In this document: positions 30,859 through 40,426 of the stretch, one piece after another
How the letters are laid out: every line of letters begins with the position of its first letter
Numbering within the stretch: the first letter of the stretch is position 1
Origin: Falsiroseomonas bella
GTDB lineage: Bacteria; Pseudomonadota; Alphaproteobacteria; Acetobacterales; Acetobacteraceae
Direction of reading: 5' to 3'
NCBI RefSeq assembly: GCF_003173615.1
Contig: NZ_QGNA01000001.1
Location: 1,054,001-1,118,000, forward strand
DNA length: 64,000 bases
Position numbers and translations under genes: made by a program
The notes under the pieces: generated by a model
What the model was told of the DNA's origin: nothing
The model's database searches: none
Seen by the model: the letters and a program-made list of their open reading frames with translations, nothing else

Positions 30859-31596
30859 ATGCGCAAGGTCCACAAGGACGCCCGCGATGCCCTCGCCGGG
30901 CTGCTCAGGGACGGAATGACCATCATGTCCGGCGGCTTCGGCCTCTGCGGCGTGCCGAGCCTGCTGATCGAGGCGATCCGCGAGAGCGGCGCGAAGGACC
31001 TGACGGTCATCTCGAACAATGCCGGCATCGACGGCGTCGGCCTCGGCATCCTGCTCGACACGCGGCAGATCCGGAAGATGATCAGCAGCTATGTCGGCGA
31101 GAACGCGACCTTCGCGAAGCAGTACCTCGCCGGCGAGCTGGAGATCGAGTTCAACCCGCAGGGCACGCTGGCGGAGCGCATCCGCTCCGGCGGCGCCGGC
31201 ATCCCGGCTTTCTACACCAAGACCGGCGTCGGCACGCAGATCGCCGAAGGCAAGCCGACCGCGGTGTTCGACGGCGAGACCTATGTGATGGAGAAGACGC
31301 TCTTCGCCGACCTCGCCATCGTCCACGCCTATATGGGCGACCATGAGGGGAATCTGCGCTACCGGAAGACGGCGCGGAACTTCAACCCGATCATGGCGAC
31401 GGCGGCGAAGGTGACGGTCGCGCAGGTGGAGCACCTGGTGCGCCCCGGCGAGATCGACGCCGACGACATCCACACGCCCGGCGTCTTCGTGAAGCGCCTG
31501 CTGCTCTGCCCGGCCGACTACGAGAAGCGCATCGAGAGCCGCACCGTCCGCAAGCATCCCGCCGGCGCCGCCGGGCCGGCGAACGTCTCGATCTGA
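30859..31596 (+). CDS. scoA: Succinyl-CoA:3-ketoacid CoA transferase subunit A
   Basis: 245-residue alpha subunit of the SCOT/OXCT-type CoA transferase, which moves CoA from succinyl-CoA to acetoacetate in ketone-body use. Family blocks are [49 protein letters not shown], and [20 protein letters not shown] 30859 is where homology starts; the frame is open upstream to 30760. The beta subunit follows 13 bases later. Confidence 0.93.
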   Translation: MRKVHKDARDALAGLLRDGMTIMSGGFGLCGVPSLLIEAIRESGAKDLTVISNNAGIDGVGLGILLDTRQIRKMISSYVGENATFAKQYLAGELEIEFNPQGTLAERIRSGGAGIPAFYTKTGVGTQIAEGKPTAVFDGETYVMEKTLFADLAIVHAYMGDHEGNLRYRKTARNFNPIMATAAKVTVAQVEHLVRPGEIDADDIHTPGVFVKRLLLCPADYEKRIESRTVRKHPAGAAGPANVSI

Positions 31597-31609
31597 GGAG
31601 GACGCGACC

Positions 31610-32260
<651 letters not shown>

Positions 32261-32287
32261 TCGCCACGCGGCGGATCGGGTTGCGGA

Positions 32288-33832
32288 TCAGGGGGGCGGC
32301 GTCCAGTCGCTGCCCTCCGGCAGGCGGATCACCAGCCAGGCGTGCCTGATGCGGCGCGGAAAGGCCGCGTCCAGCGCCGCCGCGACCGGCGGGTTGTAGC
32401 GGCTGTCGAACATCAGGTCGCCGCGATCGCCGATGGTGACGGCCAGGCCGAAGCGGCCGGCGCGGATCATCTCGACCAGGCGCGCCTCGTCCCAGCGGCC
32501 GAGGCTGGCGAGCTCGGCGAAGATCGCGGGCTCCCACGGCACTTCCTTCCCGGCGCGCAGCAGCAGCACCATGTCGTCGGAGAGGACGGGCTTCGGGCTC
32601 GACCGGACCAGCTCGACCAGCGCGTGCATGAAGCGCGGCGCGTAGGCGGGATGGGAGAGCACGCCATGCCGCGGATCCGGCAGGCGGGCGAGATGCAGCA
32701 CCAGCAGGCCCGCGGCCAGCACGGCCGCGGCGGCCACAGGGGCGCGGCGCGCGGTGCCGTCGCGCAGGGCGGCAGCCGCTCGGCCGGAGAGGATGCCGAT
32801 GACCATCGCGCAGCCGCAGATCCATTCCAGGAAGTAGTTCACGCTGGAGCCGGATTTGAGCGCGAGGGCGAGAAGCGGCGTCGAGATCGCGAGGTAGAGC
32901 AGCACGGCGGTCGTGGCGCGCGTTTCCGTACGCGTGCGCAGCGCCTGCCGCAGCGCGCGCCAGCCGGGCCGCAGAAGCGTCCAGGCGAGGCCGAGCGCGG
33001 CGACCAGCGCGATCCCGATCGGCACGGCATGGCCGATCGCGAAGCGGTAGGTCATCCACAGCCCCTGCTGGCCGTAGCGATTGATGTTGTAGAGCAGGAG
33101 GTGGCGCAGGAAGCCGCCTTCGGTCAGCAGCATCGCGGCCGCGAGCGCCAGCAGCGAGATCGCGAGCCCGGCCGCGATAAGCCGCAGCGCGGCGCGCGGG
33201 CTGGCGAACAGCAGCATCAGCGTGGCCGCCAGCGGCGCGGCGAGCGTGGTCTGCCGCGTGTAGACGGCCAGCGAGAACAGCAGCGCCGCTCCCAGGGTGA
33301 GCCAAGGCCTGTCCGGGGCATGGATCGCCAGCGCGAGGCCCGAGAGGGTGAAGGCGATGGCGAGCATGTCCACCCGCGCCAGCGGCATCCAGTGCGGCAC
33401 CGGCGAGAAGGCGAAGAGGGCAAGCGCGCCGACCGCCGCGCCGAACAGGGCGGCCCGGCCCGCCCGCCCGCCGCCGAGCGCCGTGTGCACGATGGCGCCG
33501 ATCGCCGTCGCCATGGCGAGTGTCGCCGCGATGGAAAGGCTGCGCGCCGCGCCGACGAGGTCGAGGCCGAGCGACGCGAGCGCATGCACGGCCAGCAGGT
33601 AGCCGGGCGGGTAGTGGAAGACGATGAAGGGATACTGCGCGATGTCGCCATAGGCGCGCGGGCCCGTCACCAGCAGCGCCTGCTGCAGCACGATCCCCTC
33701 GCCATAGTCGAGGTTGAGCGTGAAGCCGACCGCCGACAGCGCCGCCTGCAGCACATCCGCCGCGCGCCACGCCAGCGCGAGCAGGACGACGCCGAGCGCG
33801 ATGCGCGTCACCGTCGCGGCCGGGCTGCGCAT
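32288..33832 (-). CDS. Glycosyltransferase-39/ArnT-like membrane protein
   Basis: 514-residue polytopic membrane protein of the GT-C fold, with about 11 predicted helices. The first loop carries LNLDYGEGIVLQQALLV, an acidic pair where GT-C enzymes have catalytic Asp/Glu, and IAQYPFIVFHYPPGYLLAVHAL matches the GT39/RgtA-like pattern. A soluble C-terminal region of about 110 residues follows the last helix. Such enzymes take sugars from polyprenyl phosphate donors. It ends a three-gene operon (GT2, methyltransferase, GT39), starting 9 bases after the methyltransferase stop. Confidence 0.75.
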   Translation of the reverse strand: MRSPAATVTRIALGVVLLALAWRAADVLQAALSAVGFTLNLDYGEGIVLQQALLVTGPRAYGDIAQYPFIVFHYPPGYLLAVHALASLGLDLVGAARSLSIAATLAMATAIGAIVHTALGGGRAGRAALFGAAVGALALFAFSPVPHWMPLARVDMLAIAFTLSGLALAIHAPDRPWLTLGAALLFSLAVYTRQTTLAAPLAATLMLLFASPRAALRLIAAGLAISLLALAAAMLLTEGGFLRHLLLYNINRYGQQGLWMTYRFAIGHAVPIGIALVAALGLAWTLLRPGWRALRQALRTRTETRATTAVLLYLAISTPLLALALKSGSSVNYFLEWICGCAMVIGILSGRAAAALRDGTARRAPVAAAAVLAAGLLVLHLARLPDPRHGVLSHPAYAPRFMHALVELVRSSPKPVLSDDMVLLLRAGKEVPWEPAIFAELASLGRWDEARLVEMIRAGRFGLAVTIGDRGDLMFDSRYNPPVAAALDAAFPRRIRHAWLVIRLPEGSDWTPPP

Positions 33833-33841
33833 GCGCGGCGC

Positions 33842-34480
33842 TCAGCTCCGGCGCGGGCGCGCGGCGACCAGCATCTGCTTGCCGCCCGGCTTGAGCGGCG
33901 AGGCGAGCCAGGCACGGATCAGCAGCGGATGCACGGGCAGGCGCGACTTGATCGTCAGCGGCAGGAAGCGCGGGCGCACCTCGAAGGGTTCGAAGCCATG
34001 CGCGGCCAGGAAGTCGCACAGGCTGACATGCGACCAGGGCGTCACATGCGTGTAGTCGTCGTAGTACTCGCGCGAGGCGTGGCGCCAGTTCGGCTGCAGG
34101 ATGGTCAGCGTGCCGCGCGGCGACAGCACGCGGCGCAGCCCGGCGAGCGTCGCGGCGAAGTCGGCCTGCGTCAGGTGCTCGAACAGGTTGCTCGCGAAGG
34201 CGAAGTCGACGGCGCCGTCGGGCAGGAAGCCGAGATCGGCGACGCTGCCGACCACCGCCTCCACGCCGGGCGCGACGTGGCGCGGCAGCTCGGCCCAAGT
34301 GTCCACGGCGATGCGGCGCCGGGCGACGACCTGGTTGATGAAGCTGCCATAGCCGGCGCCGAGGTCGAGCACGCAGTCCGCGGCGCCGATCCGCGCGGCG
34401 AAATGGTGGCGCCAGAGCGTGCGCCAGAGCACCTCCCGCCGCGGGTCGGGGGCGAAGCGCACATCGTGGTAGCCGCTCAT
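33842..34480 (-). CDS. Class I SAM-dependent methyltransferase
   Basis: 212-residue methyltransferase. The SAM-binding motif I is VLDLGAGYGSFINQVV (about 37-52), motif II/III FAFASNLFEHL and motif post-II LRRVLSPRGTLTILQPN. The YDDYTHVTPWS segment is often seen in family members linked to glycan clusters. ATG overlaps the upstream GT2 stop (ATGA). The target is probably a sugar or lipid-linked glycan made by this operon. Confidence 0.82.
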   Translation of the reverse strand: MSGYHDVRFAPDPRREVLWRTLWRHHFAARIGAADCVLDLGAGYGSFINQVVARRRIAVDTWAELPRHVAPGVEAVVGSVADLGFLPDGAVDFAFASNLFEHLTQADFAATLAGLRRVLSPRGTLTILQPNWRHASREYYDDYTHVTPWSHVSLCDFLAAHGFEPFEVRPRFLPLTIKSRLPVHPLLIRAWLASPLKPGGKQMLVAARPRRS

Positions 34481-35526
34481 GCGCCGGATTTCCGCCAGCC
34501 GAGGATGATGCCGGACATCATGCGCAGCCCGACCTTGAGCGCGCGCAGGTCGCTCGCATTGCCGCCCTTGCTGTCGCCGATGCGCGGATGGAAGGTGATC
34601 GGGCATTCGACCAGCGTGAGGCCGGCGCCCAACGTGGTGTCGAGGAAGTGGGCGTTGAATTCGAGATTGATGTCCGGGTTCAGCGACGGCAGCAGGCGGC
34701 GCAGCGCATCGCGGCGGCAGAGCTTGTACGTGGTGCCCACGTCGGTGATGGTGCCGCGGCCGACATGCTTGGCTTCCAGCAGCTTCCCGACGAAGAGATT
34801 GCCGTAGTACATGAAGGTCGTCAGCTGGGTCCGCGGCTGGCGCAGCCGCTCCACCGTGCGCGTGCCGTTGACGATGTCGGCATGCGGCGCATAGGCGAGC
34901 AGCTTGTCGATGTCGAAGGCGCGGAAGGTGCCGTCGCCTTCGCACAGCACGACGAGCTCCGCGTCGCCGTGCAGGATCGCCTCCGACAGGCAGCGATGCA
35001 CGCAGCGGCCATAGCCCTGGAGCGGCTCGTCGAAGACGATCGCGCCGGCTTCCGCCGCCCGGGCCATCGTGGCATCGCGGCTGTTGTTGCTCACGACGAT
35101 CACGCGCGCCACGCGCGGATGCGCGCGGAAGTCGCGGACGGCGTCGCCGATGCTGAGCTCGTCGTTGTAGGCGGTGAGCGCAACGGTGACCCGGGGATCC
35201 TCGAGCGCGTCCCAGCGCACCGCCTCGCCCCGCCTGCGGGAGCCGAGCAGCAGCAGCAGGTCGCCGGCGATCAGCGCCAGGCCGGCCACGAGCGGAACGC
35301 CGCTGTACCAGACCAGCCATTCCGAGACGGGCAGCAGCCAGGCGTCGAGGCCCAGCAGATAGCGCGGGAACACCATCAGCACGCCGAGGAAATACATGGC
35401 GAGGCCGAGGGTGAAGGCGAGCAGCCCGTGCAGCGCCCAGGGCACGCGGGCCAGCGCCCGCGCGGCCGCCCAGACGACGGGGCGCAGGCGGGCGAACCTC
35501 GCCTCGGGCGGGCGGCTGCGGGGCAT
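34477..35526 (-). CDS. Glycosyltransferase family 2 with N-terminal membrane helices
   Basis: 349-residue protein. Residues about 28-53 and 70-95 are hydrophobic helices, an uncommon N-terminal placement, followed by a GT-A domain: VTVALTAYNDELSIGDAV, VIVVSNNSRDATMARA, LVVLCEGDGTF (DxD-like), GTTYKLCRRDAL and the typical PITFHPRIGDSKGG near the end. This resembles dolichol-phosphate-sugar synthases. It could make the polyprenyl-phosphate sugar that the GT39 protein of the same operon uses. Confidence 0.82.
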   Translation of the reverse strand: MPRSRPPEARFARLRPVVWAAARALARVPWALHGLLAFTLGLAMYFLGVLMVFPRYLLGLDAWLLPVSEWLVWYSGVPLVAGLALIAGDLLLLLGSRRRGEAVRWDALEDPRVTVALTAYNDELSIGDAVRDFRAHPRVARVIVVSNNSRDATMARAAEAGAIVFDEPLQGYGRCVHRCLSEAILHGDAELVVLCEGDGTFRAFDIDKLLAYAPHADIVNGTRTVERLRQPRTQLTTFMYYGNLFVGKLLEAKHVGRGTITDVGTTYKLCRRDALRRLLPSLNPDINLEFNAHFLDTTLGAGLTLVECPITFHPRIGDSKGGNASDLRALKVGLRMMSGIILGWRKSGA

Positions 35527-35612
35527 CGCGACTCCGGACGCGCCGGGCCGCGCGCCCGGCCGCTCAAGCCCCTGCTAGCATCGCATGCGGCGACGCTTCA
35601 ATATCGCAACCA

Positions 35613-36416
35613 TCAGCGCGCCAGCAGAACCGCCAGCATGACCGTGCCAAGCGCGATGCGGTACCAGCCGAAAGGGGTGAAGCCGATGCGCGCGATCACG
35701 CCCATCAGCCAGCGCACGACCAGCAGCGCGACCACGAAGGACGTCACGAAGCCGACGCCGATCTGCGCCAGCCCGCTCATGTCGAGGTCGGCGCGCGCCT
35801 TGTAGAGGGCGTAGACGGTGGCGGCGAACATCGTCGGGATCGCGAGCATGAAGGAGAACTCGGCCGCGGTCCGCCGGTCCACGCCGACCAGCAGCGCCGT
35901 GATGATCGTGGCGCCGGAGCGCGAGGTGCCCGGGATCATCGCCAGCGCCTGGCCGAAGCCGATCAGCAGCGCCGCCAGTGGCCCGATCTCCGCCACCGAG
36001 CGGATGGTCGGGTTCGGCCGCCAGCGCTCGATCGCGATGATCGCGACGCCGCCGAGGATCAGCGCGGCGCAGACCACATAGGGATTGAACAGCGCGTCGC
36101 TGATGACGCGGTAGAAGGTGGCGCCGATCACCATCGCCGGCAGGAAGGCGAGCACGATGTTGATGGCGTAGAAGCGCTCCGGCCCGGGCCGCCAGGCCTT
36201 GAGGAGCAGCTGCATCAGCGTCGGCCAGAACACCACGACGACCGCGAGGATGGCGCCGAGCTGGATGGCGATCTTGAAGGTGTTGCTGGCCGGCCCCTCG
36301 AAGCCGATCAGCTCGCCGAGCAGGATCAGGTGGCCGGTCGAGGAGATGGGCAGGAACTCGGTGAGTCCCTCCACGATGCCCATCAGCAGGGCGGAGAGGA
36401 TCGCGCTGGCATCCAT
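35613..36416 (-). CDS. uppP: UppP (BacA), undecaprenyl-diphosphatase
   Basis: 267-residue membrane phosphatase that recycles the undecaprenyl carrier of peptidoglycan and other glycans. Both catalytic motifs are intact: GIVEGLTEFLPISSTGHLIL near the N-terminus and MIPGTSRSGATI in the middle, with about eight helices. Being next to the polyprenyl-linked glycosyltransferase operon fits, although it has its own transcription unit, 86 bases before the GT2 start on the same strand. Confidence 0.95.
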   Translation of the reverse strand: MDASAILSALLMGIVEGLTEFLPISSTGHLILLGELIGFEGPASNTFKIAIQLGAILAVVVVFWPTLMQLLLKAWRPGPERFYAINIVLAFLPAMVIGATFYRVISDALFNPYVVCAALILGGVAIIAIERWRPNPTIRSVAEIGPLAALLIGFGQALAMIPGTSRSGATIITALLVGVDRRTAAEFSFMLAIPTMFAATVYALYKARADLDMSGLAQIGVGFVTSFVVALLVVRWLMGVIARIGFTPFGWYRIALGTVMLAVLLAR

Positions 36417-36485
36417 GACGGGCAGGGCTCCGGGGACGGCGCTTCATAGCGTCCGGGGCGGTGCGCGGCCAATCGGCCGGCGGGT

Positions 36486-36531
36486 GAACAAAAGAAAAGC
36501 CCCGCCGCGCCCGGATGGGGCGCGGCGGGGC
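36486..36531 (-). terminator. Rho-independent terminator of the TRAP binding-protein gene
   Basis: Perfect 14-bp GC stem (36499-36512 and 36518-36531) with a 5-base loop, followed on the minus strand by the T-rich CTTTTCTTTTGT. It lies 18 bases past the stop of the 36549 gene. The clearest intrinsic terminator in the window. Confidence 0.9.
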
Positions 36532-36548
36532 CGGCGCTGCGCGCCCGC

Positions 36549-37634
36549 TCAGCGCACCGTCTGGGCGGCGCTGAAGGCGAAGTTGTCGAAGCTGTTCTCC
36601 GCCACGCGGAACCACTGGAACTGCTCGGTGCGGAAGCGGAGGTAGCTTTCCATGATCTTCCTGAGCTTCGGATTCTGCTGCATCAGGTCGGCCGTGACCT
36701 CCTCGTTCGCGCGCCAGGCGGCCTCCATGATCGGGCGCGGCCAGAAGCGGAGCTGCGCGCCGGCGGCGATCAGGCGGCGCAGGGCCGGCGGGTTCGCCGC
36801 GTCGTAGCGCGCGACCATCTCGGTGTCGGCCTCGGCGCAGGCGACGTCGATCGCCGCCTTGTAGCTGTCGGGCAGCGCCGCCCAGGCGCGCTGGTTCATC
36901 ATGAAGTGCAGCCGCGCGCCCGGCTCCCAGAAGCCCGGCGCGTAGTAGAAGCGGGCGACGCGCACGTAGTTGGCGCGCTCGTCGTCATGCGGGCCGACGA
37001 ACTCGACCGCGTCGATCACGCCGCGCTCGAGCGAGGGATAGATGTCGGCCGGGGCGATCAGCGTCGGCACGGCGCCGAGGCGGGTGAAGAGCTGGCCCGG
37101 GATGCCGGGGATGCGGAACTTCAGGCCGCGCAGCTGCTCGAGCGAGGTGATCTCGTTGCGGAACCAGCCGCCCATCTGCGCGCCGGTGTCGCCCGCGGTC
37201 CGGGCGACGATGTTGTAGTCGGCGAAGTGCTCGTTCGCCAGGTCGTTGCCGCCGCCCAGGCGGAACCAGGAGGTGAGCTGGCGGGTGTTCAGGCCGAAGG
37301 GATAGGCCGTGAAGGGGGCGAAGGCCGTGTCCTTGCCGATGTAGTAGTAGGAGGCGGTATGGCCGCACTCCAGCGAGCCCTGCTGCAGCGCGTCCACGAT
37401 CTGGAGCGCGCCTACCACCTCCCCGGCGGGGAAGGTCTGGATGCGGAACTTGCCGTCGGTGAGCTGGGCGACGCGGGCGGAGATGCGCTCCAGCGTGCCG
37501 TAGAGGATGTCGAACACGCGCGGGAAGGCGGACTGGCAGCGCCAGCGAACCTCCGGCAGGGACTGGGCGAGGGCGGGCGTCGCGAGCGCGACCGGAGCGG
37601 TCGCGGCGGCGCCCATCAGGGCACGGCGGTTCAT
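36549..37634 (-). CDS. TRAP transporter DctP-family binding protein (orphan)
   Basis: 361-residue periplasmic solute-binding protein of the DctP/TakP type. It has a signal peptide with a twin-arginine-like start (MNRRALMGAAA) and cleavage after ATPALA. Ligand-site elements are VRWRCQSAFPRVFD, LTDGKFRIQTFPAGEVVGALQIVDALQQGS, the carboxylate-binding Arg in LRGLKFRIPGIPG, and AVEFVGPHDDERANYVRVA, which resembles TakP proteins for 2-oxo acids. No DctQ or DctM genes adjoin it. A strong terminator follows, so it is transcribed alone. Confidence 0.88.
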   Translation of the reverse strand: MNRRALMGAAATAPVALATPALAQSLPEVRWRCQSAFPRVFDILYGTLERISARVAQLTDGKFRIQTFPAGEVVGALQIVDALQQGSLECGHTASYYYIGKDTAFAPFTAYPFGLNTRQLTSWFRLGGGNDLANEHFADYNIVARTAGDTGAQMGGWFRNEITSLEQLRGLKFRIPGIPGQLFTRLGAVPTLIAPADIYPSLERGVIDAVEFVGPHDDERANYVRVARFYYAPGFWEPGARLHFMMNQRAWAALPDSYKAAIDVACAEADTEMVARYDAANPPALRRLIAAGAQLRFWPRPIMEAAWRANEEVTADLMQQNPKLRKIMESYLRFRTEQFQWFRVAENSFDNFAFSAAQTVR

Positions 37635-37748
37635 CGGTTCCTCCCGGAATTGGGCTGTCGCGGGCCCCTGCCCGCGTCTGGCTGAGGCTTAATGCATCCC
37701 GGAGGAGGCGAGAATAGGCATCGTTGCGCCTCGGGCGCGGTCCGCCGC

Positions 37749-38168
37749 CTACAGGACGAAGCCCACCAGCACCGTCGCCGCGCCGATCATCTGCAGCAGG
37801 TTGGCCCAGACGGAGAGGCGGTGCGCCCGGTCGAAGGCGCGCTGCGCCGCCGCGTCGCCGGCCTTGGCCGCGTCCGAGAGGGCGTTGATCCGCGGCATCA
37901 GCACCTGGCGCAGCCAGACGGCGACGCCCGCGATCACCGCCATGATGCCGGAATCCGGCTTGGAGAGGGGGAAGAGCGCAACGGCGGCAGCCCCGGCGCA
38001 GGCGGCCACCCAGACATAGTAGCGGGGGAAGAGGCTGCGCAGGAACCGGCCGGCAGGCTCGGGCGGCAGGGCGCGGAAGACCACCGGCGCGACCAGCGCG
38101 GCGAAGAAGGCCATGCCGCCGAACAGCAGGGCCGCGGCGAACAGGGCGATCAGGGCAAGGGCGCTCAC
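37749..38168 (-). CDS. DUF4149-like membrane protein
   Basis: 139-residue inner-membrane protein with four predicted helices: ALALIALFAAALLFGGMAFFAAL, YVWVAACAGAAAVALFPL, GIMAVIAGVAVWLRQVL and WANLLQMIGAATVLVGFVL. The INALSDAA and FDRAHRLSVWANLLQ blocks match the DUF4149 family. The GTG at 38168 has GGAG six bases upstream and begins the first helix; upstream codons are unlikely to be translated. Function unknown. Confidence 0.65.
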   Translation of the reverse strand: MSALALIALFAAALLFGGMAFFAALVAPVVFRALPPEPAGRFLRSLFPRYYVWVAACAGAAAVALFPLSKPDSGIMAVIAGVAVWLRQVLMPRINALSDAAKAGDAAAQRAFDRAHRLSVWANLLQMIGAATVLVGFVL

Positions 38169-38346
38169 GGGGGGCTCCGATGTGGTGGCCACAAGATCGG
38201 CCCGCCGGCCGCCGGCGCAATGGGGCGGAGGCGGCCCTGGGTGTGGCCGCGGCATCACGCCTTGCCACGATGATGCCGCAATGCGGAACTTGGAGCCCGG
38301 GCAAGCGATTTCCGGGGGTTATGCGCGTGAAGGGCGGGACGGTCGC

Positions 38347-38751
38347 ATGCCCCGGACAGTATTGATCGTGGAAGACGAGATCCTGGTGGCGGCAAGCCTC
38401 GAGGCCACGCTCGAGGACCTCGGCTACGAGCCCGTGGGCATCGCCCAGGATGCCGAGACGGCGCTCGCCCTGGCCGCGCGCCGTCCGGCCATCGCCCTGG
38501 TGGACCTCAACCTGCGCGACGGCGAAACCGGCGCGGTGGTCGGCGCCCGGCTTGCCGCCGAGTTCGGCGTGGCGGTGCTGTTCATCACCGCCAATCCGCG
38601 CCGTCTCGGTCGCGGCGTGCCGGGCACCCTCGGCGTGCTGGGCAAGCCGGTGGACGAGGACAAGGTGGCCGCGGCGGTCGAATATGTGGCGCAGCGGCGG
38701 CGTGGCCTGGCACCGCCGCCGCCGGCCGCCGTGCTGCCCTTCAGCCCGTAG
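38347..38751 (+). CDS. Single-domain response regulator
   Basis: 134-residue CheY-like receiver with no output domain. Acidic pocket Glu9-Asp10, phospho-acceptor Asp53 (LVDLNLRDGETG), Thr81 and Lys100 are present. A Pro-rich tail of about 15 residues follows. It is convergent with, and overlaps by 11 bases, an HWE histidine kinase, so the two are natural partners. Single receivers of this type often work in alphaproteobacterial phosphorelays or general-stress pathways. Start at 38347 gives the normal receiver N-terminus. Confidence 0.85.
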   Translation: MPRTVLIVEDEILVAASLEATLEDLGYEPVGIAQDAETALALAARRPAIALVDLNLRDGETGAVVGARLAAEFGVAVLFITANPRRLGRGVPGTLGVLGKPVDEDKVAAAVEYVAQRRRGLAPPPPAAVLPFSP

Positions 38752-40270
38752 CGCCCGGCCGCACCAAGCGGGACGGGCGGAGCAGGATCTCCACCTCCAG
38801 CCCTTCGCGCAGCCAGCGGCGCCGGATCGTGCCGCCGTGCTGCTGCTCGACGCTCATGGCCGCGAGCACCGTTCCGAAGCCGGTGCGTTCGGGCTCGCCC
38901 TCCACCGGCGGGCCGCCGCTCTCCTGCCAGCGTATCGTGAGGCTGTCCTCCGTCTGGCCGAGCCGGCTCTCGATGCTGACGCGGCCCTCCTCCGCCGACA
39001 GGGCGCCGTATTTGGCCGCGTTGGTCGAAAGCTCGTGGAACAGCAGCGCGATGGTGGTGGCGCCGTGGTCGTCGGCCGGCACGTCGTCGCCGGTGATCGC
39101 GACGCGCCCTTCGTGGAAGGCGGGATAGGGCAGGAACAGCTCCCGCAGCATGCCGTGCAGCGTGGTCTGGCCGATCGCGGGCCGGGATTCCTCGCTGTGC
39201 GGGCGGGCGAAGTCGTGCGCCCGGCCGAGCGCCGCGACCCGCGTGGCGAGGTCGCGGGCGAAGTCCCGCGCGCCGGGCTCGCGCCGGGCGGACAGCCGGA
39301 TCAGCCCGTTGATCACGGCGAAGATGTTCTTGATGCGGTGGCTGAGCTCGCGGCTCAGCACCTCGTTCTGCTCGGCCACGCGCTTGGCGTGGTCGATATC
39401 CGTGCAGGTGCCGATCCAGCGCAGGATCCGGCCCTGCCGGTCGTGCACGGGCAGCGCACGGCCGAGTGTCCAGCGGTATTCGCCGCTGCGGTGGCGCAGC
39501 CGGTACTCGATCTCGTAGGGTTCGCCGGTCTCGAGGCTGTGGCGCCAGCGTTCTCGTGCGCGCTCCTGGTCGTCGGGATGGAACATGCCGCTCCATGCCG
39601 ATCCGTCGGTGCTTCCCGTCGGCACGCCGGTGAAGGCGTACCACTGCGCGTTGTAGTAGTCGTGGAAGCCGTCCGGCAGCGCGGACCACACCATCTGCGG
39701 CATCGCATCGGTCAGCACGCGGTAGCGCGCCTCCGCATCGCGCAGCGCGGCCTCGGTGCGGACCTGCTCCGAGATCTCGGAGTTCTTGCCGAACCACCGC
39801 ACGACGCGCCCCGTCGCGTCGCGCAGCGGCACGATGCGGGTGAGGAAGGGCCGGAAGCGGCCATCCGCGCCGCGCAGCGGAAAGACCAGCTCGAAGGGTT
39901 CGCCGGTGGCGATGGCCTCCATCCAGCGGGCAAGCACACGCGGCAGTTCGGCGGGATCATGCACGCTCTGCCAGCCCCAGCCTTCCATCGCGTCCGGCGT
40001 GGTGCCGCAGTATTCGTGCCAGCGCCTGTTGTACCAGACGATGTAGCCGTCGCCGCGCGCGATCCAGCACAGGGTCGGGATGTTGTCGGCAAGCAGCCGG
40101 AACTCGGCATCGCCGAGCGAGTCGGCGGAGAGCTCCGGCAGGGTTTCGTCGAGTGTCCTGGGCCTGCGCCAATAGGCGCGCCCGGCATCCTCCGCCGCCT
40201 GCGCGGCGGCGCGCGCCGCCGGCCCCGGCTGCCGCTGCGGCGGAAGGCCGCCTTCGTGCGTCTGCTGCAT
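38741..40270 (-). CDS. HWE-family sensor histidine kinase with two PAS domains
   Basis: 509-residue soluble kinase. PAS domain 1 (about 55-175, FRLLADNIPTLCWIARGDG, ending in a PAC motif FGKNSEISEQ) and PAS domain 2 (about 180-300, YRVLTDAMPQMVWSALPDG, WIGTCTDIDHAKR). The H-box is LSRELSHRIKNIFAVINGLI and the ATP domain has LLFHELSTNAAKYGALS and IRWQESGGPP, matching the W-E pair that names the HWE family. No membrane helix, so it senses a cytosolic signal. Pro/Ala-rich first 35 residues. Overlaps the receiver gene at the 3' end. Confidence 0.88.
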   Translation of the reverse strand: MQQTHEGGLPPQRQPGPAARAAAQAAEDAGRAYWRRPRTLDETLPELSADSLGDAEFRLLADNIPTLCWIARGDGYIVWYNRRWHEYCGTTPDAMEGWGWQSVHDPAELPRVLARWMEAIATGEPFELVFPLRGADGRFRPFLTRIVPLRDATGRVVRWFGKNSEISEQVRTEAALRDAEARYRVLTDAMPQMVWSALPDGFHDYYNAQWYAFTGVPTGSTDGSAWSGMFHPDDQERARERWRHSLETGEPYEIEYRLRHRSGEYRWTLGRALPVHDRQGRILRWIGTCTDIDHAKRVAEQNEVLSRELSHRIKNIFAVINGLIRLSARREPGARDFARDLATRVAALGRAHDFARPHSEESRPAIGQTTLHGMLRELFLPYPAFHEGRVAITGDDVPADDHGATTIALLFHELSTNAAKYGALSAEEGRVSIESRLGQTEDSLTIRWQESGGPPVEGEPERTGFGTVLAAMSVEQQHGGTIRRRWLREGLEVEILLRPSRLVRPGATG

Positions 40271-40426
40271 CCTGGCGAGCCTAACGCCGTCGGACGGTCG
40301 GGGGAGCCTGCCGTCCGCCACTCCGCGCGTTGCACACGCGGAGTTGTGGGCACCGGGGCGGTTGCCGACATGGCGTTGAGGCTGCGCCGCCGCTGTCCAG
40401 TCGGGGCGTCGCGCTGGCCGGCAGCG

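Noticed and set aside
32342-34807. An 821-codon plus-strand open frame
   Set aside because: Antisense to the GT39, methyltransferase and GT2 genes of a clear operon; low-complexity product.
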